The notes beneath the pieces are model-generated. The model was not told the origin of the DNA and searched no databases. It saw only the letters and a list, made by a program, of their open reading frames with translations. From positions 1 to 57,222 of the forward strand of contig JAATGR010000038.1 of assembly GCA_015654575.1 (NCBI GenBank): 57,222 bases of DNA, read 5' to 3'. The translations under genes and the position numbers were made by a program. How positions within the stretch are numbered: position 1 is the first letter of the stretch; the number at the start of each line of letters is the position of its first letter. Of the stretch, positions 8,275-16,773 are shown one piece after another. The stretch comes from Actinomycetales bacterium. Lineage in GTDB: Bacteria > Actinomycetota > Actinomycetes > Actinomycetales > Microbacteriaceae.

Positions 8275-9039
8275 TCAGACCGCGGTGTACCCGCCGTCGA
8301 TCGTCACCTGCGAGCCGTTCATGAACGATGCCTTCTCGCTCAGCAGGAAGAGGACGAGGTTCGCGACCTCCTCGGCGGTGCCCAGGCGTCCGATCGGGTG
8401 CTTGCTCACCAGCGCGTCGAACGCCGCCTTCGGCAGCGCGGACAGCAGCGGCGTGTCGATGTAGCCCGGGTGCACCGAGTTGATGCGCACACCCTGCGAC
8501 GCGTAGGCGGCGCCGGCGGCCTTGGTCATGCCCGCGACGCCGTGCTTGGCCGTCGTATAGGGCACGGCGGTGGGCTCTCCGACCAATCCCAGGATCGACG
8601 AGGTGTTGACGATGGCGCCGCCGCCCGCGGCGATGATCGCCGGGATCTCGTAGCGCATGCCGTAGTAGACCGAATGCAGGTTGACGCCCATCAGCGCCTG
8701 ATAGGCCGCGAAGTCGTCGCTGTCGTCGTAGTCGGCGAGCAGACCCTGCGGACCTCCGATGCCGGCGTTGTTGAGCGCGAGGTGCAGACCACCGTAACTA
8801 CCGACGACCGCCGCGACCGCCGCCTTGACCTCTGCCGCCTTCGATACGTCGGCCGCCAGCGCCAGCGCGGTACCACCGGCGGCCTCGATCTCGTCGACGA
8901 CGCGCTGCGCGGCATCCTGTCGTAGGTCGACGACGGCGACGTTCGCGCCCTCCGCGGCGAGCCCGACGGCCACCGCCTTCCCGATGCCGGATGCTCCGCC
9001 CGTAACGAGCGCCGTCTTGCCGGTGAACTGATCAGTCAT
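8275..9039 (-). CDS. Short-chain dehydrogenase/reductase (classical SDR)
   Basis: 254 residues of NAD(P)-dependent Rossmann fold: TGGASGIG near the N-terminus, LNNAGIG, INTSS-type active-site Ser in IVNTSSILG, YTTAKHG catalytic Tyr-Lys, and PGYIDTPLL. VVDLR after strand 2 (Asp) suggests NAD preference. ATG 9039 follows GGAGAG; the longer frame to 9228 lacks support. It ends against the permease terminator and stands alone on its strand, with rlmN upstream. It is annotated in similar genomes simply as 3-oxoacyl-ACP reductase-like or alcohol dehydrogenase; substrate unknown. Confidence 0.88.
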   Translation of the reverse strand: MTDQFTGKTALVTGGASGIGKAVAVGLAAEGANVAVVDLRQDAAQRVVDEIEAAGGTALALAADVSKAAEVKAAVAAVVGSYGGLHLALNNAGIGGPQGLLADYDDSDDFAAYQALMGVNLHSVYYGMRYEIPAIIAAGGGAIVNTSSILGLVGEPTAVPYTTAKHGVAGMTKAAGAAYASQGVRINSVHPGYIDTPLLSALPKAAFDALVSKHPIGRLGTAEEVANLVLFLLSEKASFMNGSQVTIDGGYTAV

Positions 9040-9133
9040 GCGAATCTCTCCTTCTTCGGCGCCCGCATGTTCCGCGGACGAGCCGCCTCCCGCTGCAACC
9101 GATCTATGCGCAGGAGTGTTCCCCGTCCGGGCC

Positions 9134-10384
9134 TCAGGATGCGGAAACCGCCTCGGCGGCCTCGGCATCCGCCTCGGTCGCGACGAGCTGGCCGCAGGCG
9201 CCGTCGATCTCCTTGCCGCGGGTGTCACGCAGCGTGGTGGGGATACCGGCGTCGTTGAGGCGGCGGACGAACTCGTCCTGCACGGGCTTCTCTGAGGAGG
9301 TCCAGACCGAGCCCGGCGTCGGGTTCAGCGGGATCGGGTTCACGTGCACCCAGCCGCGCCCGCGGGCGTTCAGCTTCTCGGCCAGCAGATCGGCGCGCCA
9401 CGCGTGGTCGTTCATGTCCTTGATCAGGGCGTACTCGATCGAGACGCGACGGCCGGTCTTATCGAAGTAGGCGCGGGCCGCATCCAGCGCCTCGTCGACC
9501 TTCCAGCGGGAGTTGATCGGGATCATCTCGTCGCGCAGACCGTCGTCCGGCGCGTGCAGCGACAGCGCGAAGGTGACCGGGATGCCCTCGTCGGCGAGCT
9601 TGCGGATCGCGGGGACCAGGCCCACGGTCGAGACCGTGATGCCCCGCGCGCTCATGCCCATGCCGTGCTTCTTATCAGTCATCACCCGCACCGCCTGCAG
9701 CACCCGGGCGTAGTTCGCCAGCGGCTCCCCCATGCCCATGAAGACGATGTTGGTGACCCGCTCGTCGTCATGTCCGACCCCTCGCGGGTCGCCGAGCCCG
9801 CCGTCGCGGATGAGCCGGTTGGCGCGCACGACCTGCGCGACGATCTCCGCCGCCGACATGTTGCGGGTCAGTCCCGCCTGGCCGGTGGCGCAGAACGGGC
9901 AGTTCATGCCGCACCCGGCCTGACTCGATACGCACAGCGTGATCCGCCCGGGATATCGCATGAGAACCGACTCGACCAGCGCACCGTCGTGCAGCTTCCA
10001 CAGGAACTTGACCGTGTCGCCGCGGTCGGTCTGCAGCCGGCGCACCTCGGTCAGCAACGGCGGCAACAGGCCCGCGACGAGCTCTTCGCGACCGGATGCC
10101 GGCAGGTCGGTCATCTGCGCCGGATCGGAGGTGTAGTGCGTGAAGTAGTGCTTCTCCACCTGCGCGGCCCGGAACCCGGGCAGGCCGAGCTGCGCCACCT
10201 TCGCGACCCGCTGCTCCGGGGTGAGGTCGGCCAGGTGAGCGGGCGGCTTGCCCCGCTTGGGGCTGCCGAACTGCAGCAGCGGGCGCCCTTCGGCATCCTT
10301 CTGCTGCGTCCAGCCCTCCGCCCGTGGCCGCACCTGTGGCGCGCGCGTCGAGAGGACGTGCGGGCGGGCGGGCTCATCGGTCAC
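9134..10384 (-). CDS. rlmN: 23S rRNA (adenine-C2)-methyltransferase RlmN (dual 23S A2503 / tRNA A37)
   Basis: 416 residues. Radical SAM cluster motif CGMNCPFC (Cys158, Cys162, Cys165) with the GMGEPL motif that contacts SAM, and the C-terminal ACGQL loop with the methyl-carrying cysteine at ~397 paired with the family Cys near GCG. The enzyme methylates C2 of A2503 in 23S rRNA, in the cytosol, using two SAM molecules. N- and C-termini have the low-complexity extensions usual in actinobacteria. A single-gene transcription unit and a useful housekeeping landmark in a window otherwise rich in accessory metabolism. Confidence 0.95.
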   Translation of the reverse strand: MTDEPARPHVLSTRAPQVRPRAEGWTQQKDAEGRPLLQFGSPKRGKPPAHLADLTPEQRVAKVAQLGLPGFRAAQVEKHYFTHYTSDPAQMTDLPASGREELVAGLLPPLLTEVRRLQTDRGDTVKFLWKLHDGALVESVLMRYPGRITLCVSSQAGCGMNCPFCATGQAGLTRNMSAAEIVAQVVRANRLIRDGGLGDPRGVGHDDERVTNIVFMGMGEPLANYARVLQAVRVMTDKKHGMGMSARGITVSTVGLVPAIRKLADEGIPVTFALSLHAPDDGLRDEMIPINSRWKVDEALDAARAYFDKTGRRVSIEYALIKDMNDHAWRADLLAEKLNARGRGWVHVNPIPLNPTPGSVWTSSEKPVQDEFVRRLNDAGIPTTLRDTRGKEIDGACGQLVATEADAEAAEAVSAS

Positions 10385-10567
10385 GGTTCCAGGGTACGGG
10401 AGGGCCGCACCTCGACGGCGGTCTCTCGCGTCTGCCGGCGACCACAGCGCCTACTCGTCCTCCGGAATCAGGCCGGCGACGGTCTCGTACGGGAGTTCAC
10501 GACGCTTGAGCACGGTAGCGCTCAGTACTACGACTATGTGACCGGCGTGACGGAATAACGGGAGCTT

Positions 10568-10930
10568 GTGACGGTATGTCGGGGCGTTCTCGTCTCCACA
10601 ACAGATTCCCATGCCGAGGTCGTGTTGGCCGAAAGCACGGACGATCTTCTCGTCATTCGCTTGAGGGGTTGTCCCCGGCAGTTCACGACCGGGAACCACC
10701 ACGTCATTGCGAGCAGTTCCGTCTCCCGGCCAGATTATGTCATCCGCGACGCCCATTCGACCGAGTTGACCGCAAGAGAAGTCCACGATCTCCGTTCATC
10801 ACTTCCGGGAACCGTTGACGTCGTCATCCCATCCCCGGGTGCCCTCAATGTGAACGAAGTCCTCACACTGAGTGCGGAATCGGAGCCCATAGAAATCACG
10901 TTCTTCCTGCATCCGTTCTCACGGGCGTGA
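10568..10930 (+). CDS. Hypothetical protein of atypical composition
   Basis: GTG 10568 gives 120 residues; GGGAG lies just three bases before it, a short spacing, so the start is uncertain. I recognise no family. The sequence has alternating hydrophobic strands (VEVV-type, DLLVIRLRG, YVIRDAH, TVDVVIPSP, IEITFFLHPF) and could be a small all-beta protein. About one third of its codons end in A or T, against roughly a tenth in neighbours, and it uses AGA, AGG, ATA and TTG, which suggests recent transfer. An opposing ORF at 10451-10786 overlaps it; I favour the plus strand because its protein looks more regular, but neither is certain. Confidence 0.45.
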   Translation: MTVCRGVLVSTTDSHAEVVLAESTDDLLVIRLRGCPRQFTTGNHHVIASSSVSRPDYVIRDAHSTELTAREVHDLRSSLPGTVDVVIPSPGALNVNEVLTLSAESEPIEITFFLHPFSRA

Positions 10931-10974
10931 TCGACGGGAGACTCTCAAGGACGCATCAATGCACGCGACGGAGG

Positions 10975-12564
10975 TCAGGCGGAGCCCTGTGCGGTGACGA
11001 TGTCGGCCCGCTCCTTCCACGTGCGGGCTGTCACGCGGTCGAGCGAGACCTGACGACGCATGGCGTCCGCCTTCTCGTACAGCGACGGGTCGCCCCAGCT
11101 GGTGAGCACCTTCACCAGCACCGGCAGCAGCTCGATCATGAAGAACAGCGCCGCGATCAGCCAGTGCGCCCAGGCGAGGGTCGGCTCCTCCTGCGAGAGC
11201 CGTTCCAGGGCGCTGATCTGACTCAGCAGACCCACCGCTGCCGCGTTGCCGTCGGCGACCTCGGCCGCTCGCGCGTTGTAGGCGGCCAGCGCGGCGTCGT
11301 ACGTGGCCTGCGCGGCCGGCAGCTGATCCTCGGCAGTCTGCTTGTTCTGCTCGGCGGACGTGGCCGCCGCATCCGTGCTCGCGTTGTTCGCCTCGGTGAG
11401 CGCGGTCTGCGCGGTCTGCAATTGAGCGGCCAGCGAGTCATAGGCGGACTGCGCCGACGCGAGCTGCGCCTCGGCGGCCTCAGCGCTCGCGCCGTCACCG
11501 GAGACACCGGTGCAGCCGGACACCGTGCCCGCCCCCTCCCCGGTCAACTCGCACTGATACAGCGCCCGGGCCTCGTCGATGACGGTCTGCTGGTCGGCGA
11601 GCTGCTGGGTCAGCTGGTCGACGGTGGCCTGCGCGGCGACCGACTCGGCCGAGGTCGAGTCGGTGCCTGCGACGATGCCGGTGGCGGCCTGGTTCTGCAG
11701 CGCGGCGAGCGCCGCGCTGGCCTCGTCCAGCGCCTCCTTCTCCGGCCCGTTCGTGACGGACTCCTGATCCGTCTGCGCCTGCGTGAGATTGGTCGTCGTG
11801 ACCTCGCGCGCGATGTCGTTCTGGAACACCTGCAGCACCAGTGGCTCCGCGACCACGATGCCGATGAGCGCAGCCATGATCACACGGGGGAAGGCGAGCC
11901 CGAGCAGCCGCCAGACGTTGCGCGTGGCGCGCATGGTCGACGTGAGGAAGCGGTCGAGGTTGAAGATGATGAGCGCCCAGACGATCGCCAACGGCACCGC
12001 GAGCCACACCGAGATGCGCACCCCGGTGATCAGTGCGAACGTCATCGACAGCGCGGAGACCAGAGCGGTTCCGGCGAGCACGAAGAACATCTGCACGAAA
12101 CGGGGCGTCTCGCTCGGCACATCGTCGAGCACCTCGCTCTCCGCGCCGCCCAGCACGGCCAGCCGACGGAGGAGGGGGATGCGGCGACGCGGACGCACGG
12201 CGCGACGGCTGCCGGCATCCGCTTCGGGTTCGTCCTCCACAACCGCTTCGGGCGCGAGCGCGGCGTATACCGGCTCCGACTCCGCCCTGAACACGGGCTC
12301 CGTGTCCAGCTCGGGCGCCGTGTCCAGCTCGGGAGCCCGTTCCGTCTCAGGCGCCGACACTAGCCCCTGGACGTCACCGACCGGGGCAGGAATGGCCACG
12401 GTGGGAGCGTCCTGGGCGGGGACAGCGGGCTCGTCGGCGCGTCCGGCGGCGTCCTGCGCGGCGCGCACATCGCTCAGGTACATCGGTTCCGACTCGGCGG
12501 CCGCCGAGAACTCGATACGGCCGTCGGAGCCGAAACGACCTGGTCGGTGGGCGGAAAAAGACAT
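10975..12564 (-). CDS. DUF4407 domain membrane protein
   Basis: 529 residues. An acidic Ala/Pro/Glu-rich N-terminal tail (~25-130, with tandem DTAPELDTEP-like repeats) is followed by hydrophobic segments at ~157-180, ~183-200 and ~220-245. A long Ala/Gln/Glu-rich stretch (~255-455) follows, probably coiled coil and facing outside, with two Cys in YQCELTGEGAGTVSGCTG. One last membrane segment is at ~470-492, with a short basic tail. This order (TM block, coiled coil, TM) is that of DUF4407 proteins, whose function is unknown. Single gene, opposite in direction to the PTS operon leader downstream of its start. Confidence 0.8.
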   Translation of the reverse strand: MSFSAHRPGRFGSDGRIEFSAAAESEPMYLSDVRAAQDAAGRADEPAVPAQDAPTVAIPAPVGDVQGLVSAPETERAPELDTAPELDTEPVFRAESEPVYAALAPEAVVEDEPEADAGSRRAVRPRRRIPLLRRLAVLGGAESEVLDDVPSETPRFVQMFFVLAGTALVSALSMTFALITGVRISVWLAVPLAIVWALIIFNLDRFLTSTMRATRNVWRLLGLAFPRVIMAALIGIVVAEPLVLQVFQNDIAREVTTTNLTQAQTDQESVTNGPEKEALDEASAALAALQNQAATGIVAGTDSTSAESVAAQATVDQLTQQLADQQTVIDEARALYQCELTGEGAGTVSGCTGVSGDGASAEAAEAQLASAQSAYDSLAAQLQTAQTALTEANNASTDAAATSAEQNKQTAEDQLPAAQATYDAALAAYNARAAEVADGNAAAVGLLSQISALERLSQEEPTLAWAHWLIAALFFMIELLPVLVKVLTSWGDPSLYEKADAMRRQVSLDRVTARTWKERADIVTAQGSA

Positions 12565-12682
12565 CCACCCAGGCTACGAGAGATCGCCTGTGCGCCAGGT
12601 GGGCACAACACCAGAACCTGCCCTGACCCGAGATCCGGCCGAGAGCGGACGACCCGTGACGTGCCCACCGCCGACAGCGCGG

Positions 12683-12688
12683 TAGTGT
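12683..12688 (+). promoter_or_regulatory. Candidate -10 box of the beta-glucoside PTS operon
   Basis: TAGTGT 22 bases upstream of the RAT element, so transcription would begin just before the antiterminator structure. No convincing -35 was found at 16-18 bases (GTGCCC at 12661 is the nearest), so this is a weak call made mainly from position. Confidence 0.3.
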
Positions 12689-12710
12689 AGAGCCACAACT
12701 CAGGCCATTG

Positions 12711-12739
12711 GGGTTGTTACTCCTCGCGAGGCAAGACTC
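12711..12739 (+). promoter_or_regulatory. RAT site: LicT/BglG-type ribonucleic antiterminator
   Basis: A 29-base element starting GGGTTGTTACT and ending AGGCAAGACTC. It matches the known RAT pattern of Bacillus LicT and E. coli BglG targets (GGATTGTTACT...AGGCAAAACC) in length and at nearly all conserved positions, including the two asymmetric internal loops. It lies directly before an intrinsic terminator-like hairpin and 87 bases upstream of the EIIBC start. The cognate RNA-binding protein is encoded in the same operon at 18211. Binding of the CAT dimer would stabilise this hairpin and let transcription read through. Confidence 0.85.
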
Positions 12740-12742
12740 AGG

Positions 12743-12778
12743 GCCCGACGTCTCCCATCACCGAGACGTCCGGGCTTT
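12743..12778 (+). terminator. Attenuator hairpin in the PTS operon leader
   Basis: Arms 12743-12754 and 12763-12775 pair over 12 bp with one bulged base around an eight-base loop, followed by CTTTCC. This would stop transcription before EIIBC unless the RAT is held by LicT. The RAT ends only a few bases before the stem, so mutual exclusion depends on the weak extension of the stem (12740-12742 with 12776-12778). Confidence 0.75.
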
Positions 12779-12826
12779 CCGCTTCACGAGAGAGCGCCGG
12801 GCGTCGCTTCCCTTCAGGAGGACGAC

Positions 12827-14287
12827 GTGGTCCAGAAAACCGACTACGACCATTTCGCGCAAGAGATCACTGCCGCCGTCGGCGGCCCCGGCAATATCAC
12901 CCAGGTGACGCACTGCACGACACGACTGCGATTCCAGCTGAAGGACGTCGCGAAGGTCGACAAGGAGCGCATAGCCACGCAGCCCGAGTCGTTGGGCCTG
13001 GTCGAGGCGAGCGGCGGCGTCCACGTGATCGTCGGCATGACCGTTCCGGCGGCGCATGCGGCGCTCGCGAAGATACCCGGCGTGAACACCGGCGGCGACA
13101 CCGTCCCCGCGGACGCAGTCGCCGACCGCGCCACCGCAGCGGGTGCCAAGCCCGAGCAGCCGGCCAAGAAGCCCCGGGTCATCGACCGCGTCCTGGGGAC
13201 GCTGTCGGCGATCTTCACCCCCTACATCCCGCTGCTCGCCTCGGCCGGCATCATCCAGGGCGTGCTGGCCCTGGTCGTGCAGTTCAACTGGCTCAGCACG
13301 GACTCCAGCACCTACACCGTGCTGGCCGCCGCCGGCACCTCGGTGATCTACTTCTTCCCGGTGCTGCTGGCCTTCACCGCAGCCAAGCAGTTCGACGCCA
13401 ACCCGTACATCGGCGCCACGATCGGTGCGACGCTGCTATACCCGGACCTTGCGACGCTGACCACCAGCGGCTCCCAGATCGAGGTATTCGGCATCCCGTT
13501 CACGGCACAGTCGTTCGGGAGCACGGTGATCCCGATCCTGCTGGGGATGTGGGCGTACTCCTACCTGGAGAAGGGGCTCAAGCGCGTTCTGCCCCAGATC
13601 ACCCACCTGCTGCTGGTGCCCACCATCGGCCTGGTCGTCATGGTCCCGGCGATGCTCGTCGTGTTCGGGCCGGTCGGCTTCGGTATCGCCAACGGGGTGT
13701 CGGTCGCCTACACCTGGCTGCTGCAGTATCCGCTGATCCTCAGCCTGGTCTTCGGCGGCTTCTTCGTCTTCGTCATCGCGATCGGCGCGCACTGGGTGAT
13801 CACGCCGCTCCTGCTGCAGATCCTCGCGACCAACGGAAAGGAGTACGCGCTCGCCGCCGGGGGAATGGGAAACTACGCCATGCTCGGCGTGCTGCTCGCG
13901 GTGCTGCTGATGGTCCGCAACACCGAGAGCCGCCAAGTGGCCGGCTCGGCCGCGTTCGTCAACGCGGTGGCCGGCGTCACCGAGCCAGGCCTGTATGGCG
14001 TGATCATCAAGAACAAGCGGTACCTCGGCGCCGTGGTGGTCGGAGGCCTGGTGGGCGGTCTGATCTGCGGCCTGTTCGACGTCTACGTGACGGCGTTCGC
14101 GTTCAGCGGCATCCTCGGGTCGCCCGCGTTCCTGGCCTCTCCCCGGGCCGTGCCCTACTTCATCGCCGTGTTCGCGACCATCATTGTGAGCTTCGCCCTG
14201 ACCGTCGTGCTCGAGCGGCTCGCCCAGCGTCGACGCGGTGCACGTCAGACGGAGGAGGCCGTCCCCGAGCCCGTCCTCTCCGTCTGA
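12827..14287 (+). CDS. bglP: PTS beta-glucoside transporter subunit EIIBC
   Basis: 486 residues. The N-terminal EIIB domain (1-~80) carries the phosphorylated cysteine in THCTTRLRF (Cys30). A Pro/Lys linker leads to the EIIC membrane domain (~115-465) with about ten hydrophobic segments and the conserved substrate-region motif GVTEPGLYGV. It imports and phosphorylates beta-glucosides at C6. The usual fused EIIA domain is absent and is encoded separately at 16279. GTG 12827 is preceded by AGGAGG at good distance. It is the first gene under the RAT/attenuator control and probably the operon's inducer sensor, because EIIB of this family phosphorylates LicT. Confidence 0.93.
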   Translation: MVQKTDYDHFAQEITAAVGGPGNITQVTHCTTRLRFQLKDVAKVDKERIATQPESLGLVEASGGVHVIVGMTVPAAHAALAKIPGVNTGGDTVPADAVADRATAAGAKPEQPAKKPRVIDRVLGTLSAIFTPYIPLLASAGIIQGVLALVVQFNWLSTDSSTYTVLAAAGTSVIYFFPVLLAFTAAKQFDANPYIGATIGATLLYPDLATLTTSGSQIEVFGIPFTAQSFGSTVIPILLGMWAYSYLEKGLKRVLPQITHLLLVPTIGLVVMVPAMLVVFGPVGFGIANGVSVAYTWLLQYPLILSLVFGGFFVFVIAIGAHWVITPLLLQILATNGKEYALAAGGMGNYAMLGVLLAVLLMVRNTESRQVAGSAAFVNAVAGVTEPGLYGVIIKNKRYLGAVVVGGLVGGLICGLFDVYVTAFAFSGILGSPAFLASPRAVPYFIAVFATIIVSFALTVVLERLAQRRRGARQTEEAVPEPVLSV

Positions 14288-14330
14288 CGCCACCCCTTGA
14301 GATCTGATGCCGCCCCTCGAAAGGAGAGTC

Positions 14331-16220
14331 ATGGACTTCCCCCGGCTGTTCAGCCCGTTGCGCATCAACGGCGTGATGACGAAGAACCGGATCGTGGCGA
14401 CGCCGACCGGCGAGGTGTTCGAGGAGAAGGCGTTGGGCGGGGCGGGGATCGTCGTCGCCGGGCACGCGATCGTCGAGCCCGGGCGTTCCAGCTACTCCAG
14501 CGCGGAGGAGCCGGATGCGTTCTCCAAGTACGAACGTGAGGACACCCGCCGGCGGATCCTGCAGGTCCGCCAGGCGGGCGCCCTCGCCTCCATCGAGATC
14601 TTCCACGGCGGCGAGTTCGCGCGCGTCCGGGACTTCGCACGCGGGCCGGTGTCCCATATGCGTGCCGACGGCACCGAAGTGCGCGGCATGACCGAGCAGG
14701 ACATGGACGAGGTGGCCGCGCTCTACGCCAAGACGGTCGTCGAGGCCAGGGATCTGGGCTTCGACATGGTGCTGCTGCACTTCGGGCACGGCTGGCTGCC
14801 GGCGCAGTTCCTCTCCCCCCGCAACAACCACCGCACCGACGAGTTCGGCGGCTCCCTCGAGAACCGCGAGCGCTTCCCCCTCCACATCCTGCGAACGGTG
14901 CGCGAGGCGGTCGGCCCGTCGTTCCCGTTGGACATGCGCATCAGCGCGATCGAGTGGGTGCCGGACTCGGTCGAGTTCGACGACGTGCTGACCTTCATCA
15001 CCCACGCCGAGCAGTACCTGGACACCGTGCACATCTCCGCAGGCCTGGACATCGGCATCGAGGGGAACGTGCACGCCGCGACGACCAACTTCGAGGAGCA
15101 CACCCCCAACGCCGTGTGGGCCGCGCGCGTGAAGCAGGCCGTGCGCATCCCCGTCAGCGTCGTGGGCGCGGTCATGACGCCCCAGGAGGGGGAGGATCTG
15201 ATCGCCAGCGGCATGGCGGACATGGTGGCGCTCGGGCGCCCGCTGATCGCCGATCCGGACTGGCCCCGGAAGGCCCAGGAGGGCCGGGCGGACGAGATCG
15301 TGCCCTGCGTGCGCTGCCTGCAGTGCTACCACATCGCCACCGACCGGCGGAACGTGGGATGCAGCGTGAACCCGCGCTACAGCAACGAGTCGTTCGTCCC
15401 CAAGACGCTGACGATCACCCGCCGCCCGCGACACATGGTGGTCGTCGGCGGCGGCCCCGGCGGGATGACCGCGGCGCTCGCGGCTTCGGCCCGGGGACAC
15501 CGGGTGACCCTGTTCGAGAAGGCGCGCGAACTGGGCGGCCTCATGCGGTACATCTCCCGGGAGCACTACAAGCAGGACATCAAGAGCTATCACGAATACC
15601 TCGGCCGGCGGATGGCCGCCTCGAACGTCGAGGTGAACCTGGGAGTGGAAGCCTCCCCCGCGTCGGTGGCCGAGTGGGAGCCGGACATCCTCGTGCTCGC
15701 GCTGGGCGCCCGACCGGTGATCCCGCGCATCCCCGGCACCGATCTGCCGCACGTGCTGACGGGTGTGGACGCGATCGAGCGCGAGGACGAGATCGGGCAG
15801 CACGTGGTGGTCCTGGGCTCCGGGTCGGTCGGCGCGGAGATCGGCCTCGAGCTGGCGACGCTGCACGGCAAGGACGTCACGATCGTCGACCGGGGCACGA
15901 CCTTCGCCCGACGCAACAACTCCCTCTACCGCGAGGGACTGCGCCAGAAGATCGCCGCCGCACGCACGCTGTCGTTCCGATGGCAGTCACGCTGCGAGCG
16001 GATCGCTCCGGACCACGTCGTCATCCGTGGTGAGGACGGGACGGCCGAGGAACTGCCCGCCGACCACGTCATCCTGTCGGCGGGGATGCGCCCTCTCTCC
16101 GAGCAGGCACACTCCTACTACGGCATCACCCCCGAGACCGCGATGGTCGGCGACTGCGTGCGTCCGCGCATCATCATGGATGCCGTGTTCGAGGGCCACA
16201 CCTTCGCGATGAACGTCTGA
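14331..16220 (+). CDS. Old Yellow Enzyme family NADH:flavin oxidoreductase with [4Fe-4S] cluster and FAD domain
   Basis: 629 residues. Residues 1-~345 form the FMN TIM-barrel with HGWLPAQFLSPRNN (153-166). The cluster ligands follow as C-x2-C-x2-C-x11-C (Cys326, 329, 332, 344). From ~365 there is an FAD/NAD(P) domain with GGGPGG (373-378) and a second dinucleotide motif VVLGSGSVGAEIG. This is the 2,4-dienoyl-CoA reductase / enone reductase architecture. ATG 14331 follows AAGGAGAG; the in-frame ATG at 14307 has no ribosome site. It lies between EIIBC and EIIA, so it is induced with glucoside uptake. It may reduce an unsaturated aglycone released by the glucosidase; this role is inference. Confidence 0.9.
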   Translation: MDFPRLFSPLRINGVMTKNRIVATPTGEVFEEKALGGAGIVVAGHAIVEPGRSSYSSAEEPDAFSKYEREDTRRRILQVRQAGALASIEIFHGGEFARVRDFARGPVSHMRADGTEVRGMTEQDMDEVAALYAKTVVEARDLGFDMVLLHFGHGWLPAQFLSPRNNHRTDEFGGSLENRERFPLHILRTVREAVGPSFPLDMRISAIEWVPDSVEFDDVLTFITHAEQYLDTVHISAGLDIGIEGNVHAATTNFEEHTPNAVWAARVKQAVRIPVSVVGAVMTPQEGEDLIASGMADMVALGRPLIADPDWPRKAQEGRADEIVPCVRCLQCYHIATDRRNVGCSVNPRYSNESFVPKTLTITRRPRHMVVVGGGPGGMTAALAASARGHRVTLFEKARELGGLMRYISREHYKQDIKSYHEYLGRRMAASNVEVNLGVEASPASVAEWEPDILVLALGARPVIPRIPGTDLPHVLTGVDAIEREDEIGQHVVVLGSGSVGAEIGLELATLHGKDVTIVDRGTTFARRNNSLYREGLRQKIAAARTLSFRWQSRCERIAPDHVVIRGEDGTAEELPADHVILSAGMRPLSEQAHSYYGITPETAMVGDCVRPRIIMDAVFEGHTFAMNV

Positions 16221-16223
16221 CGA

Positions 16224-16263
16224 CCCCATCCCCATCCCCATCCCCATCCCCATCCCCATCCCC
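16224..16263 (+). repeat. Hexanucleotide microsatellite (CCCCAT)6
   Basis: Six perfect CCCCAT units followed by CCCC, between the stop of the flavoprotein gene and the ribosome site of the EIIA gene. No promoter or terminator is visible in this 58-base spacer. Slippage would change spacer length in 6-base steps within the operon mRNA. Confidence 0.97.
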
Positions 16264-16278
16264 GAGACAGGAGATCAC

Positions 16279-16764
16279 ATGACCATCGAGAACCCCGATC
16301 ATCTCGTCGCCCCCGCCTCCGCGCAGATCGTGGTCGCGCCCGCCACCGGCCGCGTCGTCCCGCTCGGCGACATCCCCGACCCGGCCTTCTCCGCCGGCGC
16401 CCTCGGCCGCGGAGCCGGTATCGAGCCTTCTGACGGCGAGATCGTCGCGCCCATCGACGGGGAGGTCGTCGCCGTCATGCCCCACGCCTACGGCATCCGC
16501 GGCGGCGGGCTCGAGGTGCTCGTGCACATCGGAATCGACACGGTAGAGCTGAACGGCCGTCACTTCTCCTCGCACGTCGCGATGGGCGATCTCGTCCAGG
16601 CCGGAGCACGCCTCGCGACCGCGGACGTCCCCGCGATCGCCGCCGCCGGGTACGCCACGGTGGTCGTGGTCGTCCTCACCAACAGCGAGGAGCTCGGCGA
16701 CGTGGCGCCCCTCCCCCCGGCCGAGGTCTCGGCAGGCGCTCCGTTCCTGTCCGTGACGGTCTGA
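16279..16764 (+). CDS. PTS glucose/beta-glucoside-type EIIA protein
   Basis: 161 residues, a complete crr-type EIIA domain: IVAPIDGEVV, PHAYGI with His69 and EVLVHIGIDTVELNG with the phosphorylated His83. It relays phosphate from HPr to EIIB of the EIIBC encoded two genes upstream. EI and HPr are not in this window, so general PTS proteins must be encoded elsewhere. AGGAG precedes ATG 16279, and the stop is nine bases before the glucosidase start. The split EIIA plus EIIBC is unusual only in having a flavoprotein gene between the two. Confidence 0.92.
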   Translation: MTIENPDHLVAPASAQIVVAPATGRVVPLGDIPDPAFSAGALGRGAGIEPSDGEIVAPIDGEVVAVMPHAYGIRGGGLEVLVHIGIDTVELNGRHFSSHVAMGDLVQAGARLATADVPAIAAAGYATVVVVVLTNSEELGDVAPLPPAEVSAGAPFLSVTV

Positions 16765-16773
16765 GGAGGCGGC

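Noticed and set aside
10451..10786. Minus-strand ORF of 111 residues overlapping the orphan gene
   Set aside because: No recognisable family and no clear ribosome site; the plus-strand ORF has a more regular protein pattern. The choice remains open.
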